This document shows, piece after piece, positions 12,024 through 23,345 of a stretch of 64,000 nucleotides of DNA. A model generated the notes under the pieces. The model saw nothing but the letters and a program-made list of their open reading frames with translations. It made no database searches and had not been told where the DNA came from. Within the stretch, counting starts at the first letter, position 1. The number at the start of each line of letters is the position of its first letter. Position numbers and translations under genes: made by a program. The DNA comes from Xylaria sp. FL1777 (lineage: Eukaryota > Ascomycota > Sordariomycetes > Xylariales > Xylariaceae): NCBI GenBank assembly GCA_022578965.1, contig MU400651.1:42305-106304 (forward strand). The letters run 5' to 3'.

Positions 12024-13806
12024 ATGTTGGTGCCTCTGGTGCTCACGTCTTTCGCAATAGTCGCGACATATTTGTACGTGAAGATACGCCACAAGCGCTT
12101 CAGCCAATATGCGTTCTTCCCTCAGCTTCCGCCCTCACTTATCCTAGGCCACTTGAAGACTATGGACGAGTACATGCAACGCGGTCCAGCTGATCGTCAC
12201 CCTGGTACTGCTCTCACTTGATCCCATGCCATAGTATTGTCGCCATTCTAATCAATAGATAGATGCGAGTTTTGTGGCAATGCATGAGGAACTAGGGAGA
12301 CCACCGTTGATGTTCGTCGACCTTCGACCTGTCAACCTCCCGATGGTGCTCGTGACAAACCATGAAATTGCCGAGCAGGTATCCAAAGCCTCAAACCTGT
12401 TCCCCACGAGCCTGCCAAAGGCCAATCTCGAATACCTGGAGCCTCTCACCGGTCGAAAGTCCATCCTCGTGTCCCATGGCGAGGAGTGGAAGGCACTCCG
12501 GAAGAGGTTCAATCCAGGTTTCGCCCCCCAGCATTTGGCCACCCTTCTACCATGCATTTTGGACAAGACCTTGCCCTTTGTAGCCCACCTCGATAACTAC
12601 GCTCGCACGCAAGAGGAATTTCCCCTCGTGCCCATCATCATCAACTTGACGTTTGACATCATCGGCTCCATCGTCATGGACGTGGACTTCGAAGCTCAGC
12701 ACTTGGACCCGGCCAATCAAGGTGAACTAGTTCGTCGGTTTAGCGAACTGCTCGATGCGTATAGTAATGACAGGGCGGATTTCCCCTGGTGGCTCATCCC
12801 CCGGACCGTGATGAAACGCCACCGACTAGCCAGGCGCATCGACGTACTTCTCAAGGACATTATACGTAGTAAATTCGCCGAGCATCGCCGAGAATCCGTT
12901 TCTAAGGATAAGTCGCGCAGCATTCTCGCGCTAAGCTTAGGGGATACCGAGACCCTGTCTCAAGAGCTTGTCGACGTGACCTGTGACCAACTGAAGACGT
13001 TTCTACTAGCGGGCCATGACACGACCAGTCTGGCCTTGGCTTGGGCTATCTACGAGCTGTCGCTCAATGCACCCGCATTAGCCGCTGTACGTGCGGAACT
13101 TGACAGTCTCTTGGGTACCGATACAAGTCTCGAGGCCATGAGGGCTCGTTTCCTAGCGCCTGACGGCCTGGAGGTGGTGCAGAAGATGTCGTATGTAGCT
13201 GCGGTTATCAAAGAAGTCCTGCGACTGCATCCACCTGCCGCCACGGCTCGCATGGCGGAGCATGGAAGTGGTTTTACAGTTCGCGCCCCAACAGGAGAAG
13301 ACTACTGTCTTGACGGCGTACTCATCTATAACTGCGAGACTATTATACATCGCGACCCATCTGTCTTCGGAGACTCGGCCAACCGTTTTGTGCCAGAGCG
13401 CTGGTTGCACGAAGGTGATGGTTTGCCACAAAAACCCTCAGCGATTCCCAAAGTACCGGCTACTGCCTGGAGGCCGTTCGAGCGTGGGCCTCGGAATTGC
13501 ATTGGTCAAGAACTTGCCAACATTGAGTCGCGAATTATTCTTGCGTACATCGCTCGGCGATACGACTTTACCAAAGTCGGATTGGGCGAGATTGCTTACG
13601 ACAAGAACGGCAAACCCATTATAGACGATATGGGTGATTACCAGTTCAAGGAGCCTCTATATAGCGTGAGTTCCTATATTCCTTAGAGAATTCCTCACTC
13701 AATTTCTTCATAATGCTAACTTGGGTTCATCTAGACGAGACAGGTAACCTCGAAACCTGTGGATGGAATGAGGGTCAAAGTCGTCCTGAGAGGCAAAGAC
13801 AATTGA
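12024..13806 (+). CDS. Cytochrome P450 monooxygenase, microsomal type
   Basis: Three exons, 12024-12204, 12263-13665 and 13735-13806, give 551 residues. An N-terminal hydrophobic anchor (residues 2-18) and a short basic/proline-rich linker (FPQLPPSLILG) precede the catalytic domain. Diagnostic motifs: I-helix AGHDTTS (310-316), K-helix EVLR (378-381), PERW (438-441) and heme-binding FERGPRNCIG (466-475), with Cys473 the axial ligand. The last exon is short but restores the usual fungal P450 C-terminus (SKPVDGMRVKVVL); without it the frame would stop inside the intron. P450s insert oxygen using electrons from NADPH-P450 reductase at the ER. The substrate cannot be told from sequence, and no polyketide synthase, NRPS or terpene cyclase lies in the window, so a biosynthetic cluster is not supported. 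Confidence 0.92.
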
Positions 13807-15736
13807 CCGTCTACTCTAGAGATTAGGCGTTTAATGCCAATCTTCGGCAGCATAATTCCGTTTCAATGACTAGGACCGACTCGAACAAAATGGTGATATC
13901 CGCAGCTACTTGTGAATGACCAGTGTTGGTTTCGCTAGACCCGACAGGGAGGCTCCCGATAGCATGGGCTTTAACTGGATTCCCACGGGAGTGTCAGTGA
14001 GTGCCATGTGCTCAATAATCACCGGTTTCGCTGAAGTCTTATTTTCCGAAGTGCCTGTACGCATGGCATGTACTGGCTTCTCGTGGTTCGACGATCGGTT
14101 TTGTCAAAGCTTTCACCTTCATTACTAAACTGGGCTGAAATGCTGCGAGTCACTGCGGGGATTGGCCGATCATAATGCAGAGCGTCTGACAATTTCTGAG
14201 ATCATGTGTGAGAATAAACTTATCTTATCAGTGTACATAGCTTAACATCTATAAAATGGTCAAAGCTCTTATGCGCAAGACTGATGGTGTATTAAACCTC
14301 TCCGACTCCATCAGCCCTGGCGTAGCTGTCCACACCTGTGGTAAAATAGTATTACTTCGAGGTTTGTGATAAGTGCTACGCTTTTATATGTAGTACGGCA
14401 ATTTAATACCCGTGATTGTAATAGCTATGCAGATGAGAACAAACACTATAATCACCAGTGTGAAACGCGTTGCTTGCTAAACGAAGGGCATAATTGCAAG
14501 CTAAACAAATTCAGAAACAAGGACAGTTATACGAGGTTGAGAGATCAACACTGACGGTGGTATAAACAATATGAAAAAACATTCCTTATTTATCCCTGGC
14601 CCCTAAGTATACTCAACTAAGCAAAGCCACCACGACATCACCAACGTCAAACAAGCCAGAGCTCCAAACAACAAGCGTCGCTACGCTCACAAGACGTGAA
14701 ACTAATGATTGGCCTATTCTATTTGCCTTCGCGATGACTTCGGACTCATCCGCTAAGTTGACAGGACCAACAGGGCCACCTCCAAGCACTGCCGATGCTC
14801 ATCTCTCTCCGCTCGCATCACGCTCTATACCACAGGGCTATAGGGTACATCATACACAGAGCCGATAGCTAAGAAATGAGCCGTACTATTCCCGCACCTG
14901 CGGCCCGTGTCAGGGGGTTCTAGAAGTATAGATACATAGATATCTACTTATTTATTCAAGTTGGCCATGCTTAAAATGCTGCTCTTAGTCATTTCAAGAG
15001 AAATTGGCTCTCGAAATGTTCTATCAAATGGACTGCATTATTAATAACAGACAAGATCATTTGATTAGTTTTAAAAGCTGCATTTCAAAACATGGTGTTA
15101 ATTTTAATGAACTTCTTTTTAATCTCTTCATTTTACTTTTCTTTAGTTTATATTGAATGGTTTTTTTAACAAAGATATGAAGTGAACTCTAAATTGGTTT
15201 TATTTAGATAGTTGAACTATTTACTTTTAAAATCTCTTTTTAAATTGCTAAATATAATTGGGTGTTAGAGGCCCTGTATTTAGGCTAAGTAATAAACACT
15301 TGTTCTTGCAGAAGATCGCCAGGCAGCTTTGTGAACTAATATCAACTAGATAGAGGTGCCTCTTAGTTGTGTGGTGTATCCTGTGACAGTAAGAAAGTAT
15401 TGGTAAAAGATAATCTGTTGGATGGGCGGGTCCATTAGCTGTATTACCCTTATTGCAGTCTTCGAGGCTTCCATACCACCACCTCCTCATCACGTATATG
15501 TTCTATAAGCCTGAGAACTGCCCGGTGTTGTTAGATGCAGGATAAAAGCGAGAATCGATAGTTTTCGAGTTGTGTTTTCAACTCTAAAAAAAGAAAAGGT
15601 CCCACAACTGAGTAAGGCTTCGTGTATTCCATTTAAAGTGCAGTAGTTATTTTGGTGATATAAATATGGCTGAATGGCTGTCTCCTGAGAATAATGTCAA
15701 CCGTGACATGGTAATGGAATTAGCCTCTTGATAGAA
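13807..15736. other. Gene-poor stretch, nothing convincing
   Basis: 1.9 kb with scattered short open frames. On the minus strand, about 14800 to 14620, there is an open stretch ending in a hydrophobic run that resembles a GPI-type C-terminus, but no upstream exon could be attached. 14950-15250 is AT-rich. No recognisable gene. Confidence 0.4.
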
Positions 15737-17646
15737 TCAAGATGGGACAAGGAACTGGTCGATGTCAACCCTCTCGAAGAAGCTAATGTGTCCAAAATCA
15801 ACCCAATACTGAGCTAACCGATTGTGAGAGAGAAGGATGAGCCGCGATTCGATATATTTGTCTAGTAAATCGTTAGTGTTGACTAGGAAATACGACACAA
15901 ATAGTCTTACCACTTGTAAAACCGGCTCCAGCGACGTGGCCTTTACTTCTGACAATTCTAGCACCTTGGAAAGGAGGCTCTTGGGCAATGCCGACAAACC
16001 CATCTTCCCCTAGATCATCCGCCAAGAATGTGTATTCACCTCTGGGTACATTTGGATCACCTGTGAGCTTAATTGCTTCCAATCGACCTCGATAAACTTT
16101 CTGTGACAGGAATCGTGACTGGAATTCTGCATCACTTTCGCTTTCATGCTTTACAAGGGGTTCTCTGTAGCTTTCTTCGTCGATGTCAGGTTGGTTTATA
16201 AGGAGAAACTCGCAGCTATGCACACTGTAATCACCGACCCAGATACCTCTCCAAGGTCGCTCCGGCGTTGGAGTACTAGGAATTCGGGGTCAGTCTTCAA
16301 CCAAATATCACGAATGTTCTGGGCGTTTGAAGCGCTCAAGACAGCTTTCTAATGTGGAAATACTCATTTTCTTATGGAGAATGACTCAGATGAAGGAAGG
16401 AGATTGAGAATCACTTACTACAATGAGGGGTCAAGTGTCGAGTATGTTACACTATAAAATGAGTCAGCAATCATGATTTTGAGCGTAAGCTGTGAGCTCT
16501 TTTCAAACCGTGAGAGGTTTGCCGGACAAAATTTCTGCCTGAAACAGATCCTCTTCAGTCTAAAAACCGATAGGAAAAAAGAAATGGCTCTAACAACTAC
16601 TCACCATTCCTCGCCAATATGAAACCCTATCGTTGGCGGACCTAGTTCCATCCATTGGCGGATTCGAAAAGTCAATTCGGAAACCTCCGAGCGCTTAATG
16701 GGTCTCCATCTCGGCGAAATCATCATGTCATGGCTTGGGGTCGGCCCCCCTGCTATGTCAGCCGGATGACCAAGAACTCGGTGAGCCGCGGGGATCGTGG
16801 GCGGCGGCCAAACCATGTTGTATGGGAAGCGGCTCGCTGTATGGCGAGCTGTATCTTGTTCTTCGAGAGGTTTCGCGAGCACAAACGTGCTGAATCTAGG
16901 GTCTGATCCATGGCTCTGCATTGGATGCTCCGGGAAAAAGCGACGTGCGGGCCGTGTTGCTGAATCTGACGATGATAGAGAAATGCGCATAAGATTTTCC
17001 AAGCTGTCAACATTTAATTGAAGAACTGGCTTATCTAGATGTAGCTTAACGTTGGGCTCAAAGTAATGAATATGGACAGTAGGGTCGGCGAGCCAGGGCT
17101 CGCTCCCATCCCGGCGCCGTGTGGCGAGAAGTTGATAGCCTTCGATGCAACCCCGCCGTTCATCATACCTCGCAATGACTATCTGGCCGGCTAGAGAGCG
17201 GTCACAAAACCATATCTTGTTTTTAGTCAGGAACCAATATTGATTGTGGGCCACAAAGAGTTCACGCCAGGTCTTGCATGGATATGGTGATTTGATCTGA
17301 TTTCCTGGTAGGTTCGATAGCACGTGCCGACGCCAATGTATGTCATTTGCGGCATGCTCCAAGAGCGTCTGGCATACCAAAGACAATACGCCAAGTTCAA
17401 GTGGCGTGAGATATGAAAGGATAGTATCAATCAACTCTGTCGGCAGCTCGAATAACCCGCAGCGTTGAGAGGCTGCTGAAGGGGTCGAGATGTTAACAGA
17501 GTCCGCGCCTGAAATGGCTACAAAGGGGTTTTAGTCAGAACAAAATTGATTAATTCAGATGATGTGAGATTCATACCACTGGGAATGGATGAGGATTCAA
17601 CCGGCTTGGACGATGCCGATAATTGGCAGCGAGTATGATTCTCCAT
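15737..17646 (-). CDS. F-box protein with conserved C-terminal domain
   Basis: Five exons (minus): 17646-17577, 17517-16605, 16451-16419, 16275-15911, 15861-15737; 501 residues, all phases consistent. The F-box is near residues 44-90 (ELPTELIDTILSYLTPLELG). The C-terminal half matches a conserved fungal F-box family: WRGIWVGDYS, KVYRGRLEAIKLTGDPNVPR, GEYTF, PFQGARIVRSKGHVA and NRLAQYWVDFGHISFFERVD. Such proteins act as substrate adaptors of SCF (Skp1-cullin-F-box) ubiquitin ligases; the target here is unknown. The third exon is only 33 nt and is needed to join GFHIGEE to TPTPERPWRG, supplying the conserved STLDPSLY. The first exon encodes a Ser-rich leader of about 23 residues. Upstream (17650-19650) there is long intergenic DNA. 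Confidence 0.88.
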
Positions 17647-19652
17647 CTTGAAATGACGTAGTGTTATACTAGGCGTACAGGATCAATGCTTGAAGATGAT
17701 ACTGAGAAGACGCGAGCGCCTGCTGCAGTGATTAATGGCGGAATTGGATGTTTAGGGGTATATAAAGTGAGGCCTTCCTCGAGGTCATCCCTATGACGAG
17801 ATCATCGACGTTACAGAAGATACAGCCAACAATGAGGGCATCACTTCGTAGGGAGTACCAGAGCACGCGAGGAGGATTTGCTAAGCTTGTCAATTTCTGG
17901 CTAGAGAAGGATGGCATGTGTGGCAGGCATTGGTGAATACGACTTGGGCCGATTGGCTACAGCTTGACCAAGAGACGTGGCAAGGCCTGGATCTGTCTGT
18001 ACCACACGGTATCGGAAGGAGGCCCAATACGATGTTGATGGCTGCAAACGAGCTCGGGACCGGGAGTCACCAATTGATCCCCTTCGATGTGACGGATGTG
18101 ATTGATCTAGGAAGCGAGTGTTCCGCGGCTACGAGCTGCGACTCGACCGGAAGCTTGCGCGGGGGCTTCTAGCATGAACCGTTTACGTGGTCGTGTTTTA
18201 GGGGCGCTGTCCAGGGTCCAGGACAGCTTACACGAGTCATGGAGCTTCAGTGTGTCCGGCTGACAAGACGAATGAGGACGAGGATGGCCTATGTAGGTCA
18301 AGCCTGTGTGGGCTTTGAATCTCGCCTCTATTGGATCTCAGTGTAAGTATAGAGAGGATTGGGAAATAGATGACGGTCAAGGTGAAGAAAGAGGAACGAA
18401 TGGTTGGCAGAGGTAGAGAGGCCTAGTCTACCTAAGTACTTACCTACCTAGGTACATACGTAGGTACTCAGAGCTAGGTACCTATCTACACGGTTGGCTG
18501 TAAGAACGCGGCAGGGTGCCACGAAAAGGCCAAGCTCGCATCATGGAACACCTGACGAGAGCTCGGAAGTTTTGGTTGTGTTTACAGGACTGTACCTACT
18601 CCATATGGACTAGGGGTACAGATAGACAGATGTACACAGAGGTAGATGCGATAGCTTCCTGCGGGTTGAGATATGCCATTTGAGTACGGTATAGGTACCT
18701 AGGCGTAGTGGGGATAGGTACCTAGATACCCACCTGAAAGCTTGGCTCTGGTGTTGCCTTTCTGCTGTAGCATACATCTAAGTACCTACCTATATAAGTA
18801 CGTAAAGGGAACCTTCCAATTTTCCTGACGGTACCTAAGGTATTACTTCAAAGTACCATATCGATGTCTCAGCAAGACCAACTAATTGTAATATGCACCA
18901 CATGCCGATGATTTACTATCAATGGTAGGTAGATTATGTTGGTAAGTCAAATGGGATCCTATCAGAATCGGCTTGTAATACCTACTACCCCTCTACTACC
19001 TAGTACCTACCTATTCATAAGTAACCTATATATACTCGGCCTATTGAAACTGGAACTCACTATATGTAAAAGGCAAGCCAGGTTAGGACGTTGTATATTG
19101 GGGCGCTATGTTATTATAAAGTACAAACATAGGTACATAGTAGAACTATTTTCTTTCGGTTAGATCCTAGTTGGATTCTTACCCGTACTACCTGCTCACA
19201 ATACTATAGATGCAACTTGAACCAAGCACTTATCTGCGTGAGTGTCCAGATAGTGGCGGTAAGCTCATGGAATAATGCTATTACTTCAGCAGTCAGCTTC
19301 ACATGCTCCAGATAATATACTTACACAAGATGTACCAAGGAGATGCATAATCTAGGTACGTTAGACGAGTATGCCGGAAATAGATTCACCACGTTGCTAA
19401 TGCGCTCACATCGACGCTAAATTCGGATATCGGAAGAGGATGAGAAAAAGATCGGAGGCTGCTTGCTCAGGTCGCAGCATACACAGTAGGAGGCCGGATA
19501 CTGGCCGAAGGCCAAGAATAGAAACTAAGGATATCCTTGACGCTACCTCACAGATCATCATCGTTACCCACGCGGTTATCGTCCTTCCACTCCGGTCACA
19601 GTCACAATCACAAGTTCCATGTGTTTTTAGCAGTAGTAGCTCACATGTATTT
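17647..19652. other. Intergenic region dense in TACCTA/TAGGTA palindromes
   Basis: From about 18420 to 19140 the motifs TACCTA, TAGGTA and the palindrome ACCTAGGT recur many times (for example 18440-18490, 18690-18740, 18770-18800, 18990-19020). No coding exon with splice continuity was found on either strand. The F-box gene promoter occupies the proximal end. Confidence 0.55.
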
Positions 19653-20308
19653 CTATCCCCACCTCAACCCTTTAACTCTATCGTTCACGTCGTCATTAAT
19701 CCTCCCACGATCCTGGGTTCCCTTCCTCTTCTGGCAGCATCGTGGCACAGCTAGTACCTTCCCTATGTAGTCCGCTGGATCGACTGGGAACAGCAAGTAT
19801 TTGTTCGCATATTCACCGCCATCATAAAGCATCTCAGAAATGTTGATCTGCAACGTGTCTGGGTCAAGATCATCGGCAGGAACGAGGTGATCAAAAGTAA
19901 CGCCGTAATAGTCGATTTTATTCCTAGCCAAAAGACACCATGGTTAACTTGCACAAAGCTGAAGAAAAAAAAACAATTTAGTACGACGAAATCATGAACT
20001 TACAAAGGTATCTTGTTTTCCATCACCCACCCTAAGTATTCGTCCCGAACAACCAGATCACGATCAATTTCCGAGCGCGGATCAATTCCATACAGTGCTC
20101 GGTAAGTCAGCTGTGCAAACGCTTTGGCAGCCGGCATTGGAAATTTCGGAGATAGTACATCGACATCCCACGAAGCATCCGGGACAAGTCTTTGGATGGC
20201 AGTTAGTGGGCCTTCAATCTGGATTCTCAAAGGCCGCTCTAGTGGTGGGAGGTGGAGAGGGTGAGCGGGGGTGTGAATACAGGGCGGGATGTGAAGTTTA
20301 TGAGCCAT
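19653..20308 (-). CDS. Unrecognised two-exon gene
   Basis: Exon 1 is 20308-20004 and exon 2 is 19923-19653, joined by an 80-bp GTAAGT...TAG intron in phase 2; predicted 191 residues. The N-terminus is His/Pro-rich (KLHIPPCIHTPAHPLHLPPL). The centre reads like a folded domain (LTYRALYGIDPRSEIDRDLV, YYGVTFDHLVPADDLDPDTL). The last 30 residues are basic and look less protein-like, so a further 3' intron or an earlier true end is possible. No signal peptide, membrane segment or known catalytic motif seen. It is isolated between two gene-poor stretches. I do not recognise the family. Confidence 0.5.
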
Positions 20309-21328
20309 GAAGCCTGGAGTTTAGAATGAGCGAGACGTTTGACTAGTAAATAAAAAAGTAAATGCTTAAACTTTAATACAACGATGTGAATTGGAGGGCA
20401 AGTACTGGTGCTGGCACCTCTATTCTTTATAGCTACCTGGATGGATGCCTAACAATCCGCCCTTTACTTTGTTTTCCCTACCCTATTCAGGTTAACCGAT
20501 TTCTTGAATAGATTCACTCAATTAAATTAGCACCACAATAGTACTAGTGTATTATAAGGAGTATTACTAGCTAATCATTATTTGTTAGTAGCAGGGTTGT
20601 TGGTTTAAAAGAATAAGCGCTAAGCAGTCAAGTCACATTCTCAACGGTTATTACTGTTTAACAACCTTATAGCCAATGAACCTTATTGTTGGTTATCACT
20701 TTATTACTATGTTAGTACAAAGAACTGTTACTTTGGTTGCCTATCTTAATGTGTAAAATCATCTCCGTGGCTAAGCAGTTGTAGTATGCTGTTATATGTT
20801 ATGATGTTAGGACTTTCTGGATACTTCATAGCCAATAAGCATGATTGTATTCATTACCAATATGGCAACGCTTATCATATGACGATATTTCAGGCTTTTG
20901 ATGAATGAATTATCGGTTCAAATGCCTTGTAGGCAACATTCCCTCCATGGCAAAGTAGTTACGCTCTCAGAAGTTGTTGATGTTAGTACTTTCTGTAGAC
21001 CCCATATTAACTAACGAACATTATCACGAGTAACCACTTTGCTACCAACATATTGAGTTGAAGGGGTAACGTCGCTTAAAGCAAGGCAAAAACAGCCTCA
21101 TCACTATTTTATACCGAAGCAGACATATGTATATATATATCTGCTCAATGTCTACCTCTGCAATTGACTCTATAGTAAAGCAAGCAAACCCTTCCGATCA
21201 ACAAGAACAACAAAGTCTCCTGTTCTATCTTCTACCTTCCCACAATCATCTTGCCACACTTCGCTCCAGACATTACCAATAGTATCTTCAATCCATACTA
21301 AACCAGTCCTTCTATTATTGATCCCAAA
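20309..21328. other. Gene-free spacer with degenerate duplication
   Basis: Contains the promoter of the minus-strand gene ending at 20308, a decayed duplication at 20664-21003 and the upstream leader region of the Cys-rich gene (from about 21150). A short TA-alternating run occurs near 21125-21145. No other gene seen. Confidence 0.45.
20664..21003 (+). repeat. Diverged ~170-bp tandem duplication
   Basis: Two blocks, about 20664-20824 and 20827-21003, share the same order of matches: CATAGCCAAT near the start, CTCC.TGGC.AAG.AGTT in the middle and TGATGTTAG.ACTTTCTG at the end, with gaps between. A partial third unit may follow to about 21060. No coding potential; origin unknown. Confidence 0.4.
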
Positions 21329-21428
21329 GTAAGTAACGTTACTGGCTCACTGAGAGGCTGTTCAAAAGAACTGTTTCGGTGCTATGGATAAGTTCACATA
21401 ATCTATTCATATCCTAATGGCTTTATAG
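21329..21428 (+). other. Putative leader intron of the Cys-rich small gene
   Basis: A GTAAGT donor at 21329, a TCCTAAT branch-like site about 18 bp before the end and a TTTATAG acceptor directly abutting the ATG at 21429 form a 100-bp intron in the 5' untranslated region. Confidence 0.5.
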
Positions 21429-21593
21429 ATGTGCACTGTCTATACCGACTACTTCAGCTGTGGCCACATCAAGAGCCAGCGAACGCACGAGTGCCCAGAC
21501 GTTGGGACTTGCCTGCCTGTATACAGGGACGGTGTTACACTTCATCGCAACTGTGGTGCCAAGGCTTGCAATACGCCGCCATCATCCGACTAA
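21429..21593 (+). CDS. Small Cys-rich protein, 54 residues
   Basis: An open frame of 54 codons starts MCTVYTDYFSCGHIKSQ and ends in NTPPSSD. It has six cysteines (positions 2, 11, 22, 28, 42, 47) and His13, His20 and His39. The opening MC-x-VY-x-x-YFSCGH resembles small fungal proteins that begin MC...F.CGH, and the Cys/His spacing suggests zinc binding rather than a secreted effector, since there is no signal peptide. A well-formed leader intron ends exactly at the start codon, and this frame lies inside another open frame that makes less sense as protein. Function unknown. Confidence 0.5.
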   Translation: MCTVYTDYFSCGHIKSQRTHECPDVGTCLPVYRDGVTLHRNCGAKACNTPPSSD

Positions 21594-22436
21594 GACCCCA
21601 TATTGACTCAGCAAGGTTAAAGGGTGCACCAAGCTGTTGAGATCGAGTCACAAAAGATACATGTGTAGGCCTATAGTCTATAGCATGCTGCCTTCTGCCA
21701 AGAATTATCGGTCGCTCATGTACGGTACAAAGAGACTATTGCTGTATTCGAGGATGTTATGATGAACTGGTTCTATATTGTATTAGTTGGTGAGAGTAGG
21801 ATTGGTGGAGGAGAATTTTGGTAGTTAGGGAGTCTTATATGAGGATGGAATGAATAGAGGTCTATTATATCATATATGATGCTCTTATCCTGGTTGTAAC
21901 AAAAACCCCTAGTTCAGAATAATCGCCACCTAATTTGAGAGTGCCACTTCATATAGATTGCTAGGTTAGCTTTGATAAGCATGCCAATTCGGGTCTATGG
22001 TCGAAAGGATGTATTTGAGAAGAGTCTGGCTGAAACACAAACACACCTATTGTTACCTAGGTATGATGTAAGATAAGCTAGGTGTATCTGATGAGTGCTA
22101 AGTGCCAGAAACAGAGCGCGAGGATGCACAGACCATGCCCACGCCTAGCGCTAATTAGTGCCTGACCAAGGCCTCACTCCCGCAGCAATGAACTGGGAAT
22201 TTATACCCCACTACAAACAATCGTACCCTCACGGCCTCAAGACTATGCGTAAACATGAACGACATCTAAATCAAAGATAGCTACGTGATTACAAGTCAAG
22301 CTTTTATCGTCTCTGTCTTACAGCTTGTAGTGGCAAAGACCATCAATTCAACCCTCTCCCTATCCCTGTCGCCGTGTATTCCTCGTATCTCCGCACTTGT
22401 GAGGCGGCTCCTAATAATCCCTGACGCCCATCAACA
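21594..22436. other. Intergenic, nothing recognised
   Basis: 3' flank of the Cys-rich gene and promoter of the cupin gene. No conserved element seen. Confidence 0.4.
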
Positions 22437-23192
22437 ATGTCATCGATATTCTCATTACTCCCCGATATATTGCCGATGATAATGCCATCTGCCATAACGG
22501 TAGTCAAGGCGACGGATCTCGAGACGCAGGTCAGCCACTGGAGCTCTTTATTCCCCTTTCCAGGATATCCTAGCGCCACGAACATCTTAACCCGGTGTAT
22601 TGTGCTCGCGCAAGCTCACGGAAGCTTGAAAAATTCTTATCCTATGCGGAAATTACTAACTCTAGTGTTCTAAATATAGCGGCAGAAGTCCAAGGACTCG
22701 CCCATGATCCGGCAAGGTGCCATCATCGGCAAAAGCGATAGGATGTGTGCCACCGGTAAATCTGCCGCTATTTGAAAACCACTCTCTGTGTGTGCTATCT
22801 ATGAGGTTTGCGCTGATATTGACTTGTAAATTGACTTGTAGTGATGCGGGCTAAACCTCACTGTTCTTCGGCAGTACATCATCACGGCGAGCAAGGTAGG
22901 GGTTTTTTTTTATGTCTCTATGAGATGGGTATATCCTAACCTTGGTGATTTAGACACGATCATATATGCGGCATCCGGAAAAGGGGTCCTTATGACTAAC
23001 ACGGGCGATCAGCTGAAGCGCCACGAGCTATCAGCGGGAGACTTTGCCTTCATACCGCCGTGGACTGAACACCAGGAAATCAACGAGACCGACGAGGACG
23101 TCGTGTGGATACTCATACGGGGGGGTCCCGAGCCGGTCGTTGTCTACTTGACCGGGTGGGATGGTGACCAGGCTAAAGCAGATGCGGACTAA
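22437..23192 (+). CDS. Single-domain cupin protein
   Basis: Four exons, 22437-22529, 22680-22755, 22842-22895 and 22954-23192, give 153 residues with all phases consistent. The cupin barrel has its first motif in AVHHHGEQ (the two-His-plus-Glu metal ligands of G(X)5HXH(X)3-4E) and its second in FAFIPPWTEHQEIN (P...H). The core reads DTIIYAASGKGVLMTNTGD. Single-domain cupins bind a metal and serve as dioxygenases, isomerases or binding proteins; which applies here is not clear. The start at 22437 has a favourable CAACAATG context; an in-frame ATG at 22485 would remove 16 residues. It converges on the hydrolase gene, whose stop lies 153 bp downstream. Confidence 0.82.
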
Positions 23193-23345
23193 GTCGAGCA
23201 TGTAATGGGTATATGGGAATTCGTTCGCTTGTGAAGACAGCATCCCAGTTTATAGGTATGGGAACATCTCATTGTCACATTTGTCATTTATCAGTATTAT
23301 CGTCTCAGTCATAAAGTAGATAGTCTCTATTTCACCTAGGCTGAC

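Noticed and set aside
12024..13806. P450 as part of a secondary metabolite cluster
   Set aside because: No backbone synthase, transporter or cluster regulator in the flanking 15 kb on either side.
14600..14860. Minus-strand open stretch ending in a hydrophobic GPI-like tail
   Set aside because: A stop lies immediately upstream, no exon can be joined and no N-terminal signal was found.
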